Position numbers and translations under genes: made by a program. Of a stretch of 37,490 nt of DNA, positions 1-8,721 are shown piece by piece; position 1 is the stretch's first letter, and every line of letters starts with the position of its first letter. Under the pieces are notes generated by a model, which saw only the letters and a list, made by a program, of their open reading frames with translations, was not told the origin of the DNA and made no database searches. Source of the stretch: an uncultured Clostridium sp. (GTDB lineage Bacteria > Bacillota > Clostridia > TANB77 > CAG-508); the NCBI GenBank assembly GCA_947569365.1, contig CANOSM010000020.1:1-37490 (forward strand), written 5' to 3'.

Positions 1-32
1 GAAAAATGAGTGAAAATATGAACTCATTTTTC
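1..32 (-). terminator. Hairpin, possible terminator of the mfd-trmH block
   Basis: Bases 1-11 and 22-32 form a perfect 11-bp inverted repeat around a 10-base loop, just past the stop of the small Arg-rich gene. The T-run that would prove a minus-strand terminator would lie beyond the left edge, so this is only suggestive. Confidence 0.4.
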
Positions 33-61
33 GTTGGGACTTTTTTTACAGCCCCCTTTTT

Positions 62-349
62 TTATCTACTCCTTGATCTACCTCTACCTCTTGATCCTCT
101 TCCAATTTCCATTGTTTTTTCTCTTTGTCTAATTCTTTCTCTTTCTAAAATTCTATCTGTTCTATATAATTGTCTTACAGTAGTAACTCTAACTAATATA
201 TCAACAACATGAGTATATTCTTTTGTGACTAAACAATCTGAATATTGTTTTCTCATTTTTTTAGCAAAATTTTCTGCTGCTTTTTCTAGTTCTTCTACAT
301 TATTATAATTCTTTTTATAAAAAACTTTTCTCTCTACTTCTTCTTCCAT
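62..349 (-). CDS. Small hypothetical protein with Arg/Gly/Ser-rich tail
   Basis: A 95-residue protein I do not recognise. The first ~75 residues are charged and probably helical (Glu/Lys-rich start, then a segment with DILVRVTTVRQLY, then an Arg/Glu run). The last 12 residues, GSRGRGRSRSR and flanks, are almost only Gly, Ser and Arg, resembling RGG/RS-type nucleic-acid-binding tails. No signal peptide or membrane segment is visible. The start lies 20 bases after the stop of the TrmH-family methyltransferase, so the two are probably co-transcribed. A role in RNA binding is inference from the basic tail and the neighbour only. Confidence 0.7.
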   Translation of the reverse strand: MEEEVERKVFYKKNYNNVEELEKAAENFAKKMRKQYSDCLVTKEYTHVVDILVRVTTVRQLYRTDRILERERIRQREKTMEIGRGSRGRGRSRSR

Positions 350-369
350 TTATATACCTCATTTACTTA

Positions 370-1158
370 TTATTTTAATTTTTCTCTCATTGCTTCATAT
401 AATATAACTGATGTTGCAACTGCTGCATTTAAACTTTCAGTCTTTCCAAGCATTGGAATTTTTACTTTATTATCTGATAACTCCTGTATTTCTTTTGATA
501 CTCCATTTGCTTCATTTCCTATAACTATTGCTGTCTTATCATATGACACATCATACATACTTTTATCTGTGTTTAATGATGTGGATATAATATTTATTTT
601 ACGTTTCTTTAATTCTTTAATTGTTTTTTCTAAATCATCACTTTCAATAATATTAATTCTAAATATTGCTCCCATTGTTGATCTTACTACTTTTGGACTA
701 TATACATCATTACTTTCTTTTGAAATTATTATTTGTTTTATATTTAAACTATCTGCTGTTCTTAGTATTGTTCCCATATTTCCTGGATCTTGTATATTGT
801 CTAATATAAGTATTATATCATCATCAAAATTTATTTCTTTACTATTTTTTTTCTTTTTCTCTATAACAGCCATAATGCCTTGGGGAGTTTTTACATCTGA
901 AATATAATCAAATATCTTTTCTGAAACATATATGCAATCTAATTTTGCAATTTCATATTTTAATGAATTGTATATTTCTCCTTCTAAATTACAATCATCA
1001 CATATTATAACTTTTTTTATTATAACATTTTCATTTATCGCTTCGTCTAAAAGTTTTATTCCTTCAATAATAAATTCATCACTTTCATCTCTATGTTTCT
1101 TTTCTCTTAGTTTTCTAATATGCTTTACTAGCTCATTATCTTTACTTGTAATAACCAT
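370..1158 (-). CDS. TrmH/SpoU-family RNA 2'-O-methyltransferase
   Basis: A 262-residue SPOUT methyltransferase that transfers methyl from S-adenosylmethionine to the 2'-OH of a ribose in rRNA or tRNA. The N-terminal ~100 residues look like the SpoU substrate-binding domain. The three SpoU motifs are present: NIQDPGNMGTILR (~121-133), IGNEANGV (~213-220) and the knot-forming IPMLGKTESLNAAVA (~234-248). Length fits RlmB/YsgA-type proteins, but the target nucleotide cannot be told from sequence. It lies 63 bases after mfd on the same strand, with an AAAGGAGAAG ribosome-binding site before the ATG. Confidence 0.92.
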   Translation of the reverse strand: MVITSKDNELVKHIRKLREKKHRDESDEFIIEGIKLLDEAINENVIIKKVIICDDCNLEGEIYNSLKYEIAKLDCIYVSEKIFDYISDVKTPQGIMAVIEKKKKNSKEINFDDDIILILDNIQDPGNMGTILRTADSLNIKQIIISKESNDVYSPKVVRSTMGAIFRINIIESDDLEKTIKELKKRKINIISTSLNTDKSMYDVSYDKTAIVIGNEANGVSKEIQELSDNKVKIPMLGKTESLNAAVATSVILYEAMREKLK

Positions 1159-1221
1159 CTTTTAACTTCTCCTTTATAATTATTACTTTTCTTATTATAG
1201 TTTATTTTTAACAATTTTTCA

Positions 1222-4200
1222 TTATATATTACTTAAAAATTCTTTTATTTCTTTTGTAATATTTAATGTTTCTTTTAAATCAAAAGTTATGTATGGGTTT
1301 TTAGCTGGTGAGAATCTGACTCTATTAACATATAAATTTATTAATTTGTTTACTATAGATAAATCAAAATTTTTTTCATCAAAATAAAATATAATTCTAT
1401 CTTCTCTTTGCAATATTTTTAATATATATCTTTCTTTCGACATATTCTTTATTCTTGCTATGTCTAATAATTCTTCAATTTCAGTAGGTATACTACCATA
1501 TCTATCAATTATCTCATCTGTTATATCATTTATATCATCTTCATTTTTGCATAATGCAATATTTTGGTATATCTCTATTTTTTGTGCAGAATCACTTATA
1601 AAATCATCTGGAATATAACTTGAAATATTAAGTTCTATTTGAACATCTATTTCTTCAGCAACTTCTATTCCTTTCATTTCTTTTATAACTTCATCTAATA
1701 ATTTACAATACATGTCATATCCAACTTGCTCCATATGACCATGTTGGTATTCTCCAAGTATACTTCCTGCTCCTCTTATTTCTAAATCTCTCATTGCTAT
1801 TTTAAATCCTGAACCAAATTCAGTAAATTCTTTTATTGCCTTTAATCTCTTATCAGCAACTTCTGATAATAATTTGTCTCTTTTGTATGTAATATATGCA
1901 TATGCTTGTTTATCACTTCTTCCTACTCTTCCTCTTATCTGATAAAGCTGTGCTAATCCTAATCTATCAGCATTTTCAACTATTATAGTATTCGCATTTG
2001 GAATATCAATTCCAGACTCAAGAATTGTTGTACATACTAATACATTTATTTTTTTATCAACAAAATCTTGCATAATTTCTTCTATTTCTTTTCCAGTCAT
2101 TTTTCCATGTGCTATTCCTACTTTTGCTTCTGGAACTAGATTAGATATTTCATCAGCTCTTTTTAAAATACTCTCTACTTTATTATATAAATAAAATACT
2201 TGACCATCTCTTTCAAGTTCTTTTATAATCGCCTCTTTTATAACCTCATCATCATACTCAAGTACATATGTTTGAACTGGTTTTCTATTTTGTGGTGGTT
2301 CATAGATAACAGACATATCCCTAATTCCAACAATTGACATGTGAAGTGTCCTTGGTATTGGTGTAGCAGTCATTGTAAGAACATCTATATTATTTTTCAT
2401 TTCTTTGATTTTTTCTTTGTCTTTTACTCCAAATCTATGCTCTTCATCAATAATAAGTAATCCTAGATTTTTGAAAATAACATCTTTACTTAATAATCTA
2501 TGTGTTCCTATTATTACATCAATTTCTCCAAGTTTTAATTTTTTAACTATTTTTTCTTGTTCTTTTTTAGTTCTAAATCTATTTAATAATTCTACCTTTA
2601 TAGGAAATTTTCCCATTCTTTCTTTAAATGATTCATATTGTTGGTTTGCAAGTACTGTTGTTGGAACTAAATATGCTACTTGTTTTTGATCTAGTACAGC
2701 TTTAAAAGCTCCCCTTATTGCTACTTCTGTCTTTCCATACCCTACATCTCCACAAAGAAGTCTATCCATTGGTCTTGGTGATTCCATATCCTTTTTCATT
2801 TCATCTATACATCTTAATTGGTCATCTGTTTCTTGATATTTAAAATCATCTTCGAACTCTCTTTGCCATGTAGAATCTTTTGAAAATGCATATCCAGTCA
2901 TTTTCTGTCTCTTTGCATATAGCTCAATTAGTTCTCTTGCAACTTCTCTTAAATTTGATTTAACTTTGTTTTTAGTATTATCCCATTCTTTAGTTCCTAA
3001 TCTTGTAAGTTTTGGTTTTGAATCTCCAGAACCAATAAATTTTCTAATATTATCTAATGAGTTAGTTGGTATATATAAAATATCATCATCTTTATATTTA
3101 ACTTTAATGTAATCTTTTGTAATACCATCTGCTTTTATAGTGTTTACTCCTATATATTCTCCTATTCCATGAGTTCTATGTACTACATAATCTCCTATTT
3201 TTAAGTCATTAAATATTACAGTCTCCCCTTCTTTAAATGTAGAAGAACTCTTTCTCCTTTTTTGCTTTGTATTAAATACTTCTTCTATTGGTATTACAAT
3301 TAAATTTAAATCAAAGCATTCAAATCCAGCAGAAATAGTTCCAGTTGTAACTTCTATAACCCCTGGAACCATATCTTCTTTTAATATTTTAGAATATCTA
3401 TTTTTTATTTCTTTCTCATCTAATAATTCTGATATTTTTTTTGAATTTTCGTCACTACCAGATAGAAGTACTATATATTTCTTTTCTCTTTCTGCTTTTT
3501 GTAATTCCTCAAATAATAGATCCATTGAACTACGAAAAAAGTTGACCTCCCTATAGCTAAAGCTATATCCGTTTCTTTTTGCATGCATACTTTCTTTATC
3601 AACAAATCCTATATCCATTTTCTCAAGATATATTATTTGTCTATCAATATTTTGTTCTACTATACTATCATAATCTTTTAGATTGTCTAGTATTTGAGGT
3701 GCTATTTTCTTTTTTTCTGTAACTGATTTTATAATTAGCTTATTATCTTTTAAAACATTTTCTGCTCTTGATTTTATCTTTCCTACTTCATCATAAAATA
3801 TTATAAAATCATCTGATAGATATTCTAAAAATGATACTGCATTATTATAAAAGCAATTAAAATATTTGTCTATTTTATTTAAGTAGTTTCCTTCTTTTAT
3901 TTCCTTTATATCATTTTCTGCAATCTCGCTAAATATTCCTGTATATCTACATTTTTTTATATTATCACAAACTTCTTCTAATGAGTTTTCAATTATGCAT
4001 TCATATGCAGGATAGATATCCACTTTTTCTTCCATGTCTGTTGATCTCTGATTTAAAATATTAAATTTTCTAATAGAATCTATTTGATCCCCCCAGAATT
4101 CTATCCTTATACCTTCTTTTTCACTTATTGCAATATCTAGTATTCCGCCTCTAATACTAAATTGTCCTCTACCTTCAATTAATTCATATCTTTCATATCC

Positions 4201-4674
4201 TAAAAGAACTAATTTTTCTTTTACTCTTTCAAGATTACATTCATCTCCCACTTTTAAATATAACTTATTTTTATATAATTGTTTTTTATCTATCATTGGT
4301 TGCATTATTGCTTCAATAGTCGTAACTACTACGTTAGTCTTTTTATTCATAATATTATTTAAAGTAGTTATTCTTTCATATAAATTATCTTTGCTTTCAG
4401 CAATATAATCATATGCAAATATTTCTCTTTTGGTAAATAAATCTATTTTATCAGTAAAAAAGCTTAAATCTTTTACTAGCTTTTTTGCTTGAAGTTCATT
4501 ATATGTTATTATACATATTGGCCTATCTTCATAAAAAGATGTAGCATATGATAGATGTGCTTTTCCACTATCTGTTAATCCTGATAACATTATTGGACTT
4601 ATTTTATTTTTTACATCAGAAAAGTAACTATTAAATTTCTTGACATTTGGTACTATCTTTAATAATGGTTCCAT
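1222..4674 (-). CDS. mfd: Transcription-repair coupling factor Mfd
   Basis: An 1150-residue superfamily-2 translocase that displaces RNA polymerase stalled at DNA lesions and recruits UvrA. In order: N-terminal UvrB-homology region with a degenerate P-loop (GLTDSGKAHLS, ~32-42); RNA-polymerase-interacting CarD-like domain (KIGDYVVHRTHGIGEYIGV, from ~485); helicase core with Walker A GDVGYGKTEVA (~645), DEEH box (~745), TATPIPRTL and the RGRVGR motif VI (~916); then a C-terminal TRCF domain. Length is normal for the family. It has its own promoter (4704-4732) and is followed by trmH-type and small genes, probably as one transcript. Confidence 0.98.
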   Translation of the reverse strand: MEPLLKIVPNVKKFNSYFSDVKNKISPIMLSGLTDSGKAHLSYATSFYEDRPICIITYNELQAKKLVKDLSFFTDKIDLFTKREIFAYDYIAESKDNLYERITTLNNIMNKKTNVVVTTIEAIMQPMIDKKQLYKNKLYLKVGDECNLERVKEKLVLLGYERYELIEGRGQFSIRGGILDIAISEKEGIRIEFWGDQIDSIRKFNILNQRSTDMEEKVDIYPAYECIIENSLEEVCDNIKKCRYTGIFSEIAENDIKEIKEGNYLNKIDKYFNCFYNNAVSFLEYLSDDFIIFYDEVGKIKSRAENVLKDNKLIIKSVTEKKKIAPQILDNLKDYDSIVEQNIDRQIIYLEKMDIGFVDKESMHAKRNGYSFSYREVNFFRSSMDLLFEELQKAEREKKYIVLLSGSDENSKKISELLDEKEIKNRYSKILKEDMVPGVIEVTTGTISAGFECFDLNLIVIPIEEVFNTKQKRRKSSSTFKEGETVIFNDLKIGDYVVHRTHGIGEYIGVNTIKADGITKDYIKVKYKDDDILYIPTNSLDNIRKFIGSGDSKPKLTRLGTKEWDNTKNKVKSNLREVARELIELYAKRQKMTGYAFSKDSTWQREFEDDFKYQETDDQLRCIDEMKKDMESPRPMDRLLCGDVGYGKTEVAIRGAFKAVLDQKQVAYLVPTTVLANQQYESFKERMGKFPIKVELLNRFRTKKEQEKIVKKLKLGEIDVIIGTHRLLSKDVIFKNLGLLIIDEEHRFGVKDKEKIKEMKNNIDVLTMTATPIPRTLHMSIVGIRDMSVIYEPPQNRKPVQTYVLEYDDEVIKEAIIKELERDGQVFYLYNKVESILKRADEISNLVPEAKVGIAHGKMTGKEIEEIMQDFVDKKINVLVCTTILESGIDIPNANTIIVENADRLGLAQLYQIRGRVGRSDKQAYAYITYKRDKLLSEVADKRLKAIKEFTEFGSGFKIAMRDLEIRGAGSILGEYQHGHMEQVGYDMYCKLLDEVIKEMKGIEVAEEIDVQIELNISSYIPDDFISDSAQKIEIYQNIALCKNEDDINDITDEIIDRYGSIPTEIEELLDIARIKNMSKERYILKILQREDRIIFYFDEKNFDLSIVNKLINLYVNRVRFSPAKNPYITFDLKETLNITKEIKEFLSNI

Positions 4675-4703
4675 TACTCGCTCCTTAATTTTACTGATTA
4701 AAA

Positions 4704-4732
4704 ATTATATCATATTATAGGCTTTTTTTCAA
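4704..4732 (-). promoter_or_regulatory. Sigma-A-type promoter of mfd
   Basis: Reading the minus strand, TTGAAA (4727-4732), a 17-base spacer and TATAAT (4704-4709), about 30 bases upstream of the mfd start codon. The -10 is perfect and the -35 matches 5 of 6. Confidence 0.75.
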
Positions 4733-4819
4733 TATTCCTATTAATCAATATATTCTATAATTTTCTTTTTATAATTAATATTATCTCCTTCTATTGATTA
4801 TTTTAATTTCTATATAAAA

Positions 4820-4857
4820 TTAAAAACAGTATCCGAACACTCAGTTACTGTTTTTAA
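4820..4857 (-). terminator. Rho-independent terminator after the DUF4352 gene
   Basis: A perfect 12-bp stem (4820-4831 with 4846-4857) around a 14-base loop, ending in a T-run on the minus strand, 25 bases after the stop of the zinc-ribbon/DUF4352 gene. The flanking A and T runs would also work on the other strand. Confidence 0.75.
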
Positions 4858-4882
4858 TCTTTAAAATATCACATTTATAAAA

Positions 4883-5458
4883 TTATTTTTTATTATCTAA
4901 TTTAAATTGTAATGTATAGTTATTATCCATCAATAAATTATCATAATATCTTAATCTTAAGTTATTATCACCTATTTTTTCCTCCCAAATAAGTACTCCT
5001 TCAATTTTTCCTCCTGCATCAAGTTCACCAGAAGATAAAATAGTATCTTCATCTGCTGTATATGTTCCCCATGCATCTTCTACACCATCAGCATTTACCA
5101 TCTGCCAATCAAGTGCATTATAAGAAATCTTTTCATCAGATTTATTTTCAATCTTCAAAGTTACTTTAACATATTCATATCCTTTTTTAGGTTTTATCCA
5201 ATCACTATTTCCTTTAGTTCTTTCAACCTTTTTAATTGAGTACTCAATGTCCTTATATTTTGCAACTTCATTTTGCATATAATCTTTCTTAATTGGTGTA
5301 TTTTCTTTTTTTCCTCCTGAAACTGCACCACCAATTATTGCAATAATAATTATTAATATGACCCATTTTAAAACTTTTGGTCCTTGTTTTTTATTACAAT
5401 TTGGGCATATTTTTGCTTTATCATCAATTTCTGATTGACAATATTTACATTTTTTCAC
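4883..5458 (-). CDS. Zinc-ribbon, membrane-anchored DUF4352 protein
   Basis: A 191-residue protein if started at the GTG at 5458, which has GGGAGGAG 6-7 bases upstream. The longer ATG start at 5500 would translate through that binding site and is unlikely. The N-terminus is a treble-clef zinc ribbon, CKYC...CPNC (residues 4-21), followed by a single hydrophobic segment (~29-49, WVILIIIIAIIGG) and then an exported beta-sandwich domain of DUF4352/telokin-like type, with typical GYEYVKVTLKIENKS and a C-terminal YTLQFKL strand. DUF4352 domains occur in many Bacillota surface proteins of unknown role. It is monocistronic, divergent from a ribbon-helix-helix regulator. Confidence 0.88.
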   Translation of the reverse strand: MKKCKYCQSEIDDKAKICPNCNKKQGPKVLKWVILIIIIAIIGGAVSGGKKENTPIKKDYMQNEVAKYKDIEYSIKKVERTKGNSDWIKPKKGYEYVKVTLKIENKSDEKISYNALDWQMVNADGVEDAWGTYTADEDTILSSGELDAGGKIEGVLIWEEKIGDNNLRLRYYDNLLMDNNYTLQFKLDNKK

Positions 5459-5511
5459 TTTTTTCTCCTCCCTTATACAAATATATATACATAATAACAT
5501 AAATAGATTAT

Positions 5512-5532
5512 TTTGTACACATATTTGTACAC
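5512..5532. promoter_or_regulatory. Duplicated TTTGTACAC, possible operator
   Basis: TTTGTACAC occurs at 5512-5520 and again at 5524-5532, a 12-base period, in the short region between the divergent DUF4352 and ribbon-helix-helix genes. Each copy holds the palindrome TGTACA. Ribbon-helix-helix dimers commonly bind such evenly spaced short repeats, so an operator for the adjacent regulator is a fair guess, not shown. Confidence 0.45.
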
Positions 5533-5577
5533 TTATTTTAATTTTATTTTTGGTGATAATAAAAACAGGTGATATAT

Positions 5578-5766
5578 ATGAAAAAATTAATAATAGAAAA
5601 TTCTAAGAAAAATAATGATACAATAACTAGAACTATTAGAATAAGTGGAAAAACATTCGATAAAATAAATGAATTAGCAGAAAAAAATAACTTAAGTTTT
5701 AATAATGTAATAAATCAAATTATTGAATATGGAATAAATAATCTAAATGAAAATAGTGAAAATTAA
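5578..5766 (+). CDS. Small ribbon-helix-helix (Arc/CopG-like) protein
   Basis: A 62-residue protein when started at the ATG at 5578, which has AGGTGA 5 bases upstream. An in-frame GTG at 5569 overlaps that site. The central pattern TRTIRISGKTFDKINELAEKNNLSFNNVINQIIEYGI is a typical ribbon-helix-helix fold: a short beta strand (RTIRI) that would enter the major groove, then two helices. It is probably a DNA-binding dimer. The neighbours, a divergent DUF4352 gene and a duplicated short motif between them, suggest autoregulation. No toxin gene is adjacent, so an antitoxin role is not supported here. Confidence 0.8.
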   Translation: MKKLIIENSKKNNDTITRTIRISGKTFDKINELAEKNNLSFNNVINQIIEYGINNLNENSEN

Positions 5767-5788
5767 TTTTCGCTATTACATAAATAAA

Positions 5789-5821
5789 AATAAGAAGTAA
5801 TCTGAAAAATTACTTCTTATT
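5789..5821. terminator. Bidirectional terminator between RHH gene and spo0A
   Basis: A perfect 13-bp stem (5789-5801 with 5809-5821) with a 7-base loop lies between the converging RHH gene and spo0A. A-rich and T-rich flanks fit termination in both directions. Confidence 0.75.
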
Positions 5822-5860
5822 CGACTGTAATATATTTTAATAACTAAAATATATACCAAT

Positions 5861-6676
5861 TTATGCACTTTTAAGTTCTAGTCTCAACTTATCAGCTATC
5901 ATAGCTATAAATTCTGAATTGGTTGGCTTTCCTTTAGATACATTTACTGTATATCCAAATATATTTTGTACTGTTTCAAGTTGTCCTCTACCCCAAGCAA
6001 TTTCAATTGCATGACGAATTGCTCTTTCTACTCTACTTGAAGTAGTTTTATATTTATGTGCTATATCTGGATATAATTGCTTTGTTATTTGATTGATAAC
6101 TTCAATATCTTCTACTGTCATCATTATTGCCTCTCTTAAGTATTGATATCCCTTAATGTGAGCTGGAACACCAACTTCATGAATAATATTTGTAACTAAT
6201 GCTTCTAGATTCTCTTTTGATTTAGTATTTGAATTTAATTCTATGTAACTTGATTTTGATTCCTTTACTATAAAATTATTATTTACTTCTTCTACTTTAT
6301 AATCTTTAAGTTCTTCTATTCTTTTAATTAATACATCCATATCGAAAGGTTTCATTACATAATATTGTGCTCCTAATTTTAGTGCCTCTCTTGTTATATT
6401 ATATTGTCCTACTGCTGATATCATTACGCAAAATGGATATTTTTCTAGGTTACTATTATTCAATTTTTCCAATACTCCTATTCCATCTAAATGCGGCATT
6501 ATAACATCAAGTAAGATTACATCTGGTTTTAATTCAATAATTTTTTCTACTGCTTCATTTCCATCTTTTGTAACGGCTATTACCTCCATGTTCTCGTTCT
6601 TATCAAAATAACTTTTTAATGTTGTTGCAAACTCCACGTTGTCATCTGCAATCAATACTGTAATTTTCTCTTTCAT
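5861..6676 (-). CDS. spo0A: Sporulation master regulator Spo0A
   Basis: A 271-residue response regulator, the family's usual length. The receiver domain has the acidic pair D11/D12, phospho-acceptor D57 (VILLDVIMP) and K109 (VMKPF). The C-terminal Spo0A DNA-binding domain runs from ~158, with [19 protein letters not shown] and the recognition helix [16 protein letters not shown] (~213-228). When phosphorylated by kinases, Spo0A binds TGTCGAA-type boxes and switches on sporulation. It is monocistronic here, flanked by the terminator 5789-5821 and its own promoter. spoIVB, the usual upstream neighbour, is not next to it. Confidence 0.97.
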   Translation of the reverse strand: MKEKITVLIADDNVEFATTLKSYFDKNENMEVIAVTKDGNEAVEKIIELKPDVILLDVIMPHLDGIGVLEKLNNSNLEKYPFCVMISAVGQYNITREALKLGAQYYVMKPFDMDVLIKRIEELKDYKVEEVNNNFIVKESKSSYIELNSNTKSKENLEALVTNIIHEVGVPAHIKGYQYLREAIMMTVEDIEVINQITKQLYPDIAHKYKTTSSRVERAIRHAIEIAWGRGQLETVQNIFGYTVNVSKGKPTNSEFIAMIADKLRLELKSA

Positions 6677-6696
6677 TACCTCTCCTTTCTAAATTA

Positions 6697-6713
6697 TTGT
6701 AAATTTTTTACAA
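6697..6713. promoter_or_regulatory. Palindrome at the spo0A start point
   Basis: TTGTAAATTTTTTACAA is a 7-bp perfect inverted repeat with a 3-base centre, lying just downstream of the predicted spo0A -10 box and 20 bases before the start codon. This position would suit a repressor site overlapping the transcription start. The binding protein is unknown. Confidence 0.4.
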
Positions 6714-6718
6714 CATCT

Positions 6719-6747
6719 ATTATAAAGGCATATCTCATCTATTTCAA
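6719..6747 (-). promoter_or_regulatory. Sigma-A-type promoter of spo0A
   Basis: On the minus strand, TTGAAA (6742-6747), a 17-base spacer and TATAAT (6719-6724). The transcript would start near 6711, giving a leader of ~35 bases with AAAGGAGAGG before the ATG. Confidence 0.75.
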
Positions 6748-6810
6748 TAGTATTTTATAAATTTTTCTATTTTTTTCCTTTTATTTTTTATTTATCTGCA
6801 ATTTAATTTT

Positions 6811-7431
6811 CTAAATATTTTTCGTTATGTATTTTTCTTCAATAATTTCTATATTATTTGCTAATATTATTTTATTATTTATCATATTTTCTATCTTTTT
6901 AGTATCTTCTTCTGTAACTTCTACGTTTAAACTTATTTTATCTTTATATTCTACATTTGATATATTTATTTTTTCTCTTTTTAAATAATATTCTATTGTC
7001 TTTAAATCTTTATATTCTATTTCTAATCTAATGATTTTTCCATATATCATTTTTATTATATTAGCTTTTTTTAAAGCTTCTGTTGTAGCATTAGAATATG
7101 CTCTAACAAGTCCACCTGTTCCAAGTAATATGCCTCCAAAATATCTAGTAACTATAACTAATATATTACTTAGCTCTTTTCCTTCTATTATATTTAAAAT
7201 TGGTGCTCCTGCTGTTCCTGAAGGCTCTCCATCATCACTAGATTTAGAAATATTTTCCTTATCTATTCTGTATGCAAAACAATTATGTCTTGCATCATAA
7301 TATTTCTTTCTAATACTTTTAATTATTTTTTCCGCTTCTTCTTCTGATTCTATATAAAATATATTGGCTATAAATCGTGATTTTTTCTCAATTATTTCTC
7401 CACTTGCATCTTCTTTTATAGTCTTAAACAT
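6811..7431 (-). CDS. yigZ: YigZ/IMPACT-family protein (UPF0029)
   Basis: A 206-residue protein of the YigZ/IMPACT family. The UPF0029 core carries SRFIANI (~18-24), DARHNCFAY (46-54), SDDGEPSGTAGAPIL (65-79) and VTRYFGGILLGTGGLVRAY (94-112). A ferredoxin-like DUF1949 domain fills the C-terminal ~70 residues. Eukaryotic relatives affect translational control through GCN1/GCN2. The bacterial role is uncertain, probably RNA or ribosome related. It is the last gene of a likely ynbB > flavoprotein > yigZ operon with 22 bases to the gene before. Confidence 0.92.
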   Translation of the reverse strand: MFKTIKEDASGEIIEKKSRFIANIFYIESEEEAEKIIKSIRKKYYDARHNCFAYRIDKENISKSSDDGEPSGTAGAPILNIIEGKELSNILVIVTRYFGGILLGTGGLVRAYSNATTEALKKANIIKMIYGKIIRLEIEYKDLKTIEYYLKREKINISNVEYKDKISLNVEVTEEDTKKIENMINNKIILANNIEIIEEKYITKNI

Positions 7432-7453
7432 TTTATCTCCTATTCTAATTTAA

Positions 7454-8704
7454 TTAATTTTTTCCAGCAGTATATCCCGTAGAATATGCTATTTGAAGAT
7501 TAAATCCTCCAGTATATGCATCTACATCAATTATTTCACCTGCAAAAAATAAATTATCTATCAATTTTGATTTCATTGTTTTTGGATCTATTTCGCTTAC
7601 TTTTATTCCTCCTGCTGTAACTATTGCTTCTTCAATGGGTCTAAACCCATTTATAGTTATTTCAAATTTTTTTATAATTTCTGTAAGTTTGATTCTCTCT
7701 TCTTTTGTTATCTCATTTATTTTTTTATCTGGGTTTATTTTTGAAACTTCTATTAATGGATTTATAAGTTTTTTAGGTAATAATTTATCTAATGAATTTT
7801 TAAATTGTTTATTTTTTACTTCTTCAAAGTCTCTTCTTATTCTTAAATCTAATTGCTCGTTACTTAAAGCTGGTTTTAAATCAATATATAATTTTATTTT
7901 ATTTTCTTTTAATAAATTATCTATATTTTTATATCTTAGTAAATGTGCTGATGCACTTAATATTGTAGGACCGCTTACTCCAAAATGAGTAAATAACATC
8001 TCTCCAAAGTCTTCATATATATTTTTATTTTTAGTAATATCTTTAATTACTATTTTTACATTTCTTAAACTTAAACCTTGAAGTTTTTTACATATATAAT
8101 CATTTGAAGTCATTGGAACTAATGATGCTGTAGGAGTATTTACTGTATGACCCAATTGTTTTGCCATTTTATATCCATCTCCTGTAGATCCTGTTAATGG
8201 ATAGCTTTTTCCTCCTGTTGCAATTATTACCTTGTCTCCATAAATTTTTTCTCCATTTTCTAATTTAATCCCTATTACTTTATTTAATTTATCATCTTTT
8301 AGTATACTTTTTACTTTTGTATTTAGTATTACATTTACTTTTTTATTTTTTAATTCTCTTTCTAAAGCATCTCTAACATCTATGGATTTATCAGAACATG
8401 GAAAATATCTATTTCCTCTCTCTTCTTTTACTTTAACATTATTTTTTGATAATAGATTAACTATATCTTTATTATCAAATTTCTTAAATGCACTATATAA
8501 AAACTTACCATTTCCAGGAATGTTTTGTATAAATTCTGATATATCTAAAGAACTTGTTATATTACATCTTCCTTTTCCTGTTATTAATAACTTTTTACCA
8601 AGCATATTCATTTTCTCAAATATTGTAACATTATTATTTTCTTCTGCTGAGGAAATTCCTGCAAGTATCCCTGCAGGGCCTCCACCTATTATTAAAACTT
8701 TCAT
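7454..8704 (-). CDS. HI0933-family FAD-dependent oxidoreductase (YhiN/BaiN type)
   Basis: A 416-residue flavoprotein. The N-terminal Rossmann motif GGGPAG (7-12) binds the ADP part of FAD. GKKLLITGKGRCNITSS (~36-52) is the signature of the HI0933 family. IATGGKSYPLTGSTGDGY lies mid-protein, and the C-terminus has the second FAD contact LFFAGEIIDVDAYTGGFNLQ. Family members are conserved in gut bacteria. BaiN, implicated in bile-acid dehydroxylation, belongs here, but most members have no proven substrate, and bile-acid activity should not be assumed. The gene starts 17 bases after the ynbB-like gene. Confidence 0.9.
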   Translation of the reverse strand: MKVLIIGGGPAGILAGISSAEENNNVTIFEKMNMLGKKLLITGKGRCNITSSLDISEFIQNIPGNGKFLYSAFKKFDNKDIVNLLSKNNVKVKEERGNRYFPCSDKSIDVRDALERELKNKKVNVILNTKVKSILKDDKLNKVIGIKLENGEKIYGDKVIIATGGKSYPLTGSTGDGYKMAKQLGHTVNTPTASLVPMTSNDYICKKLQGLSLRNVKIVIKDITKNKNIYEDFGEMLFTHFGVSGPTILSASAHLLRYKNIDNLLKENKIKLYIDLKPALSNEQLDLRIRRDFEEVKNKQFKNSLDKLLPKKLINPLIEVSKINPDKKINEITKEERIKLTEIIKKFEITINGFRPIEEAIVTAGGIKVSEIDPKTMKSKLIDNLFFAGEIIDVDAYTGGFNLQIAYSTGYTAGKN

Positions 8705-8721
8705 TTTCCACCTTATATTTT

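Noticed and set aside
33..60. GGGAC...CCCCC region as a second terminator
   Set aside because: The best stem is six pairs with a wobble and no T-run follows on either strand.
4742..4800. TAATCAATA/TATTGATTA inverted repeat
   Set aside because: Nine AT-rich base pairs with a 41-base loop are expected by chance here.
5459..5500. ATG start of the DUF4352 protein at 5500
   Set aside because: It would translate the GGGAGGAG site that serves the GTG at 5458.
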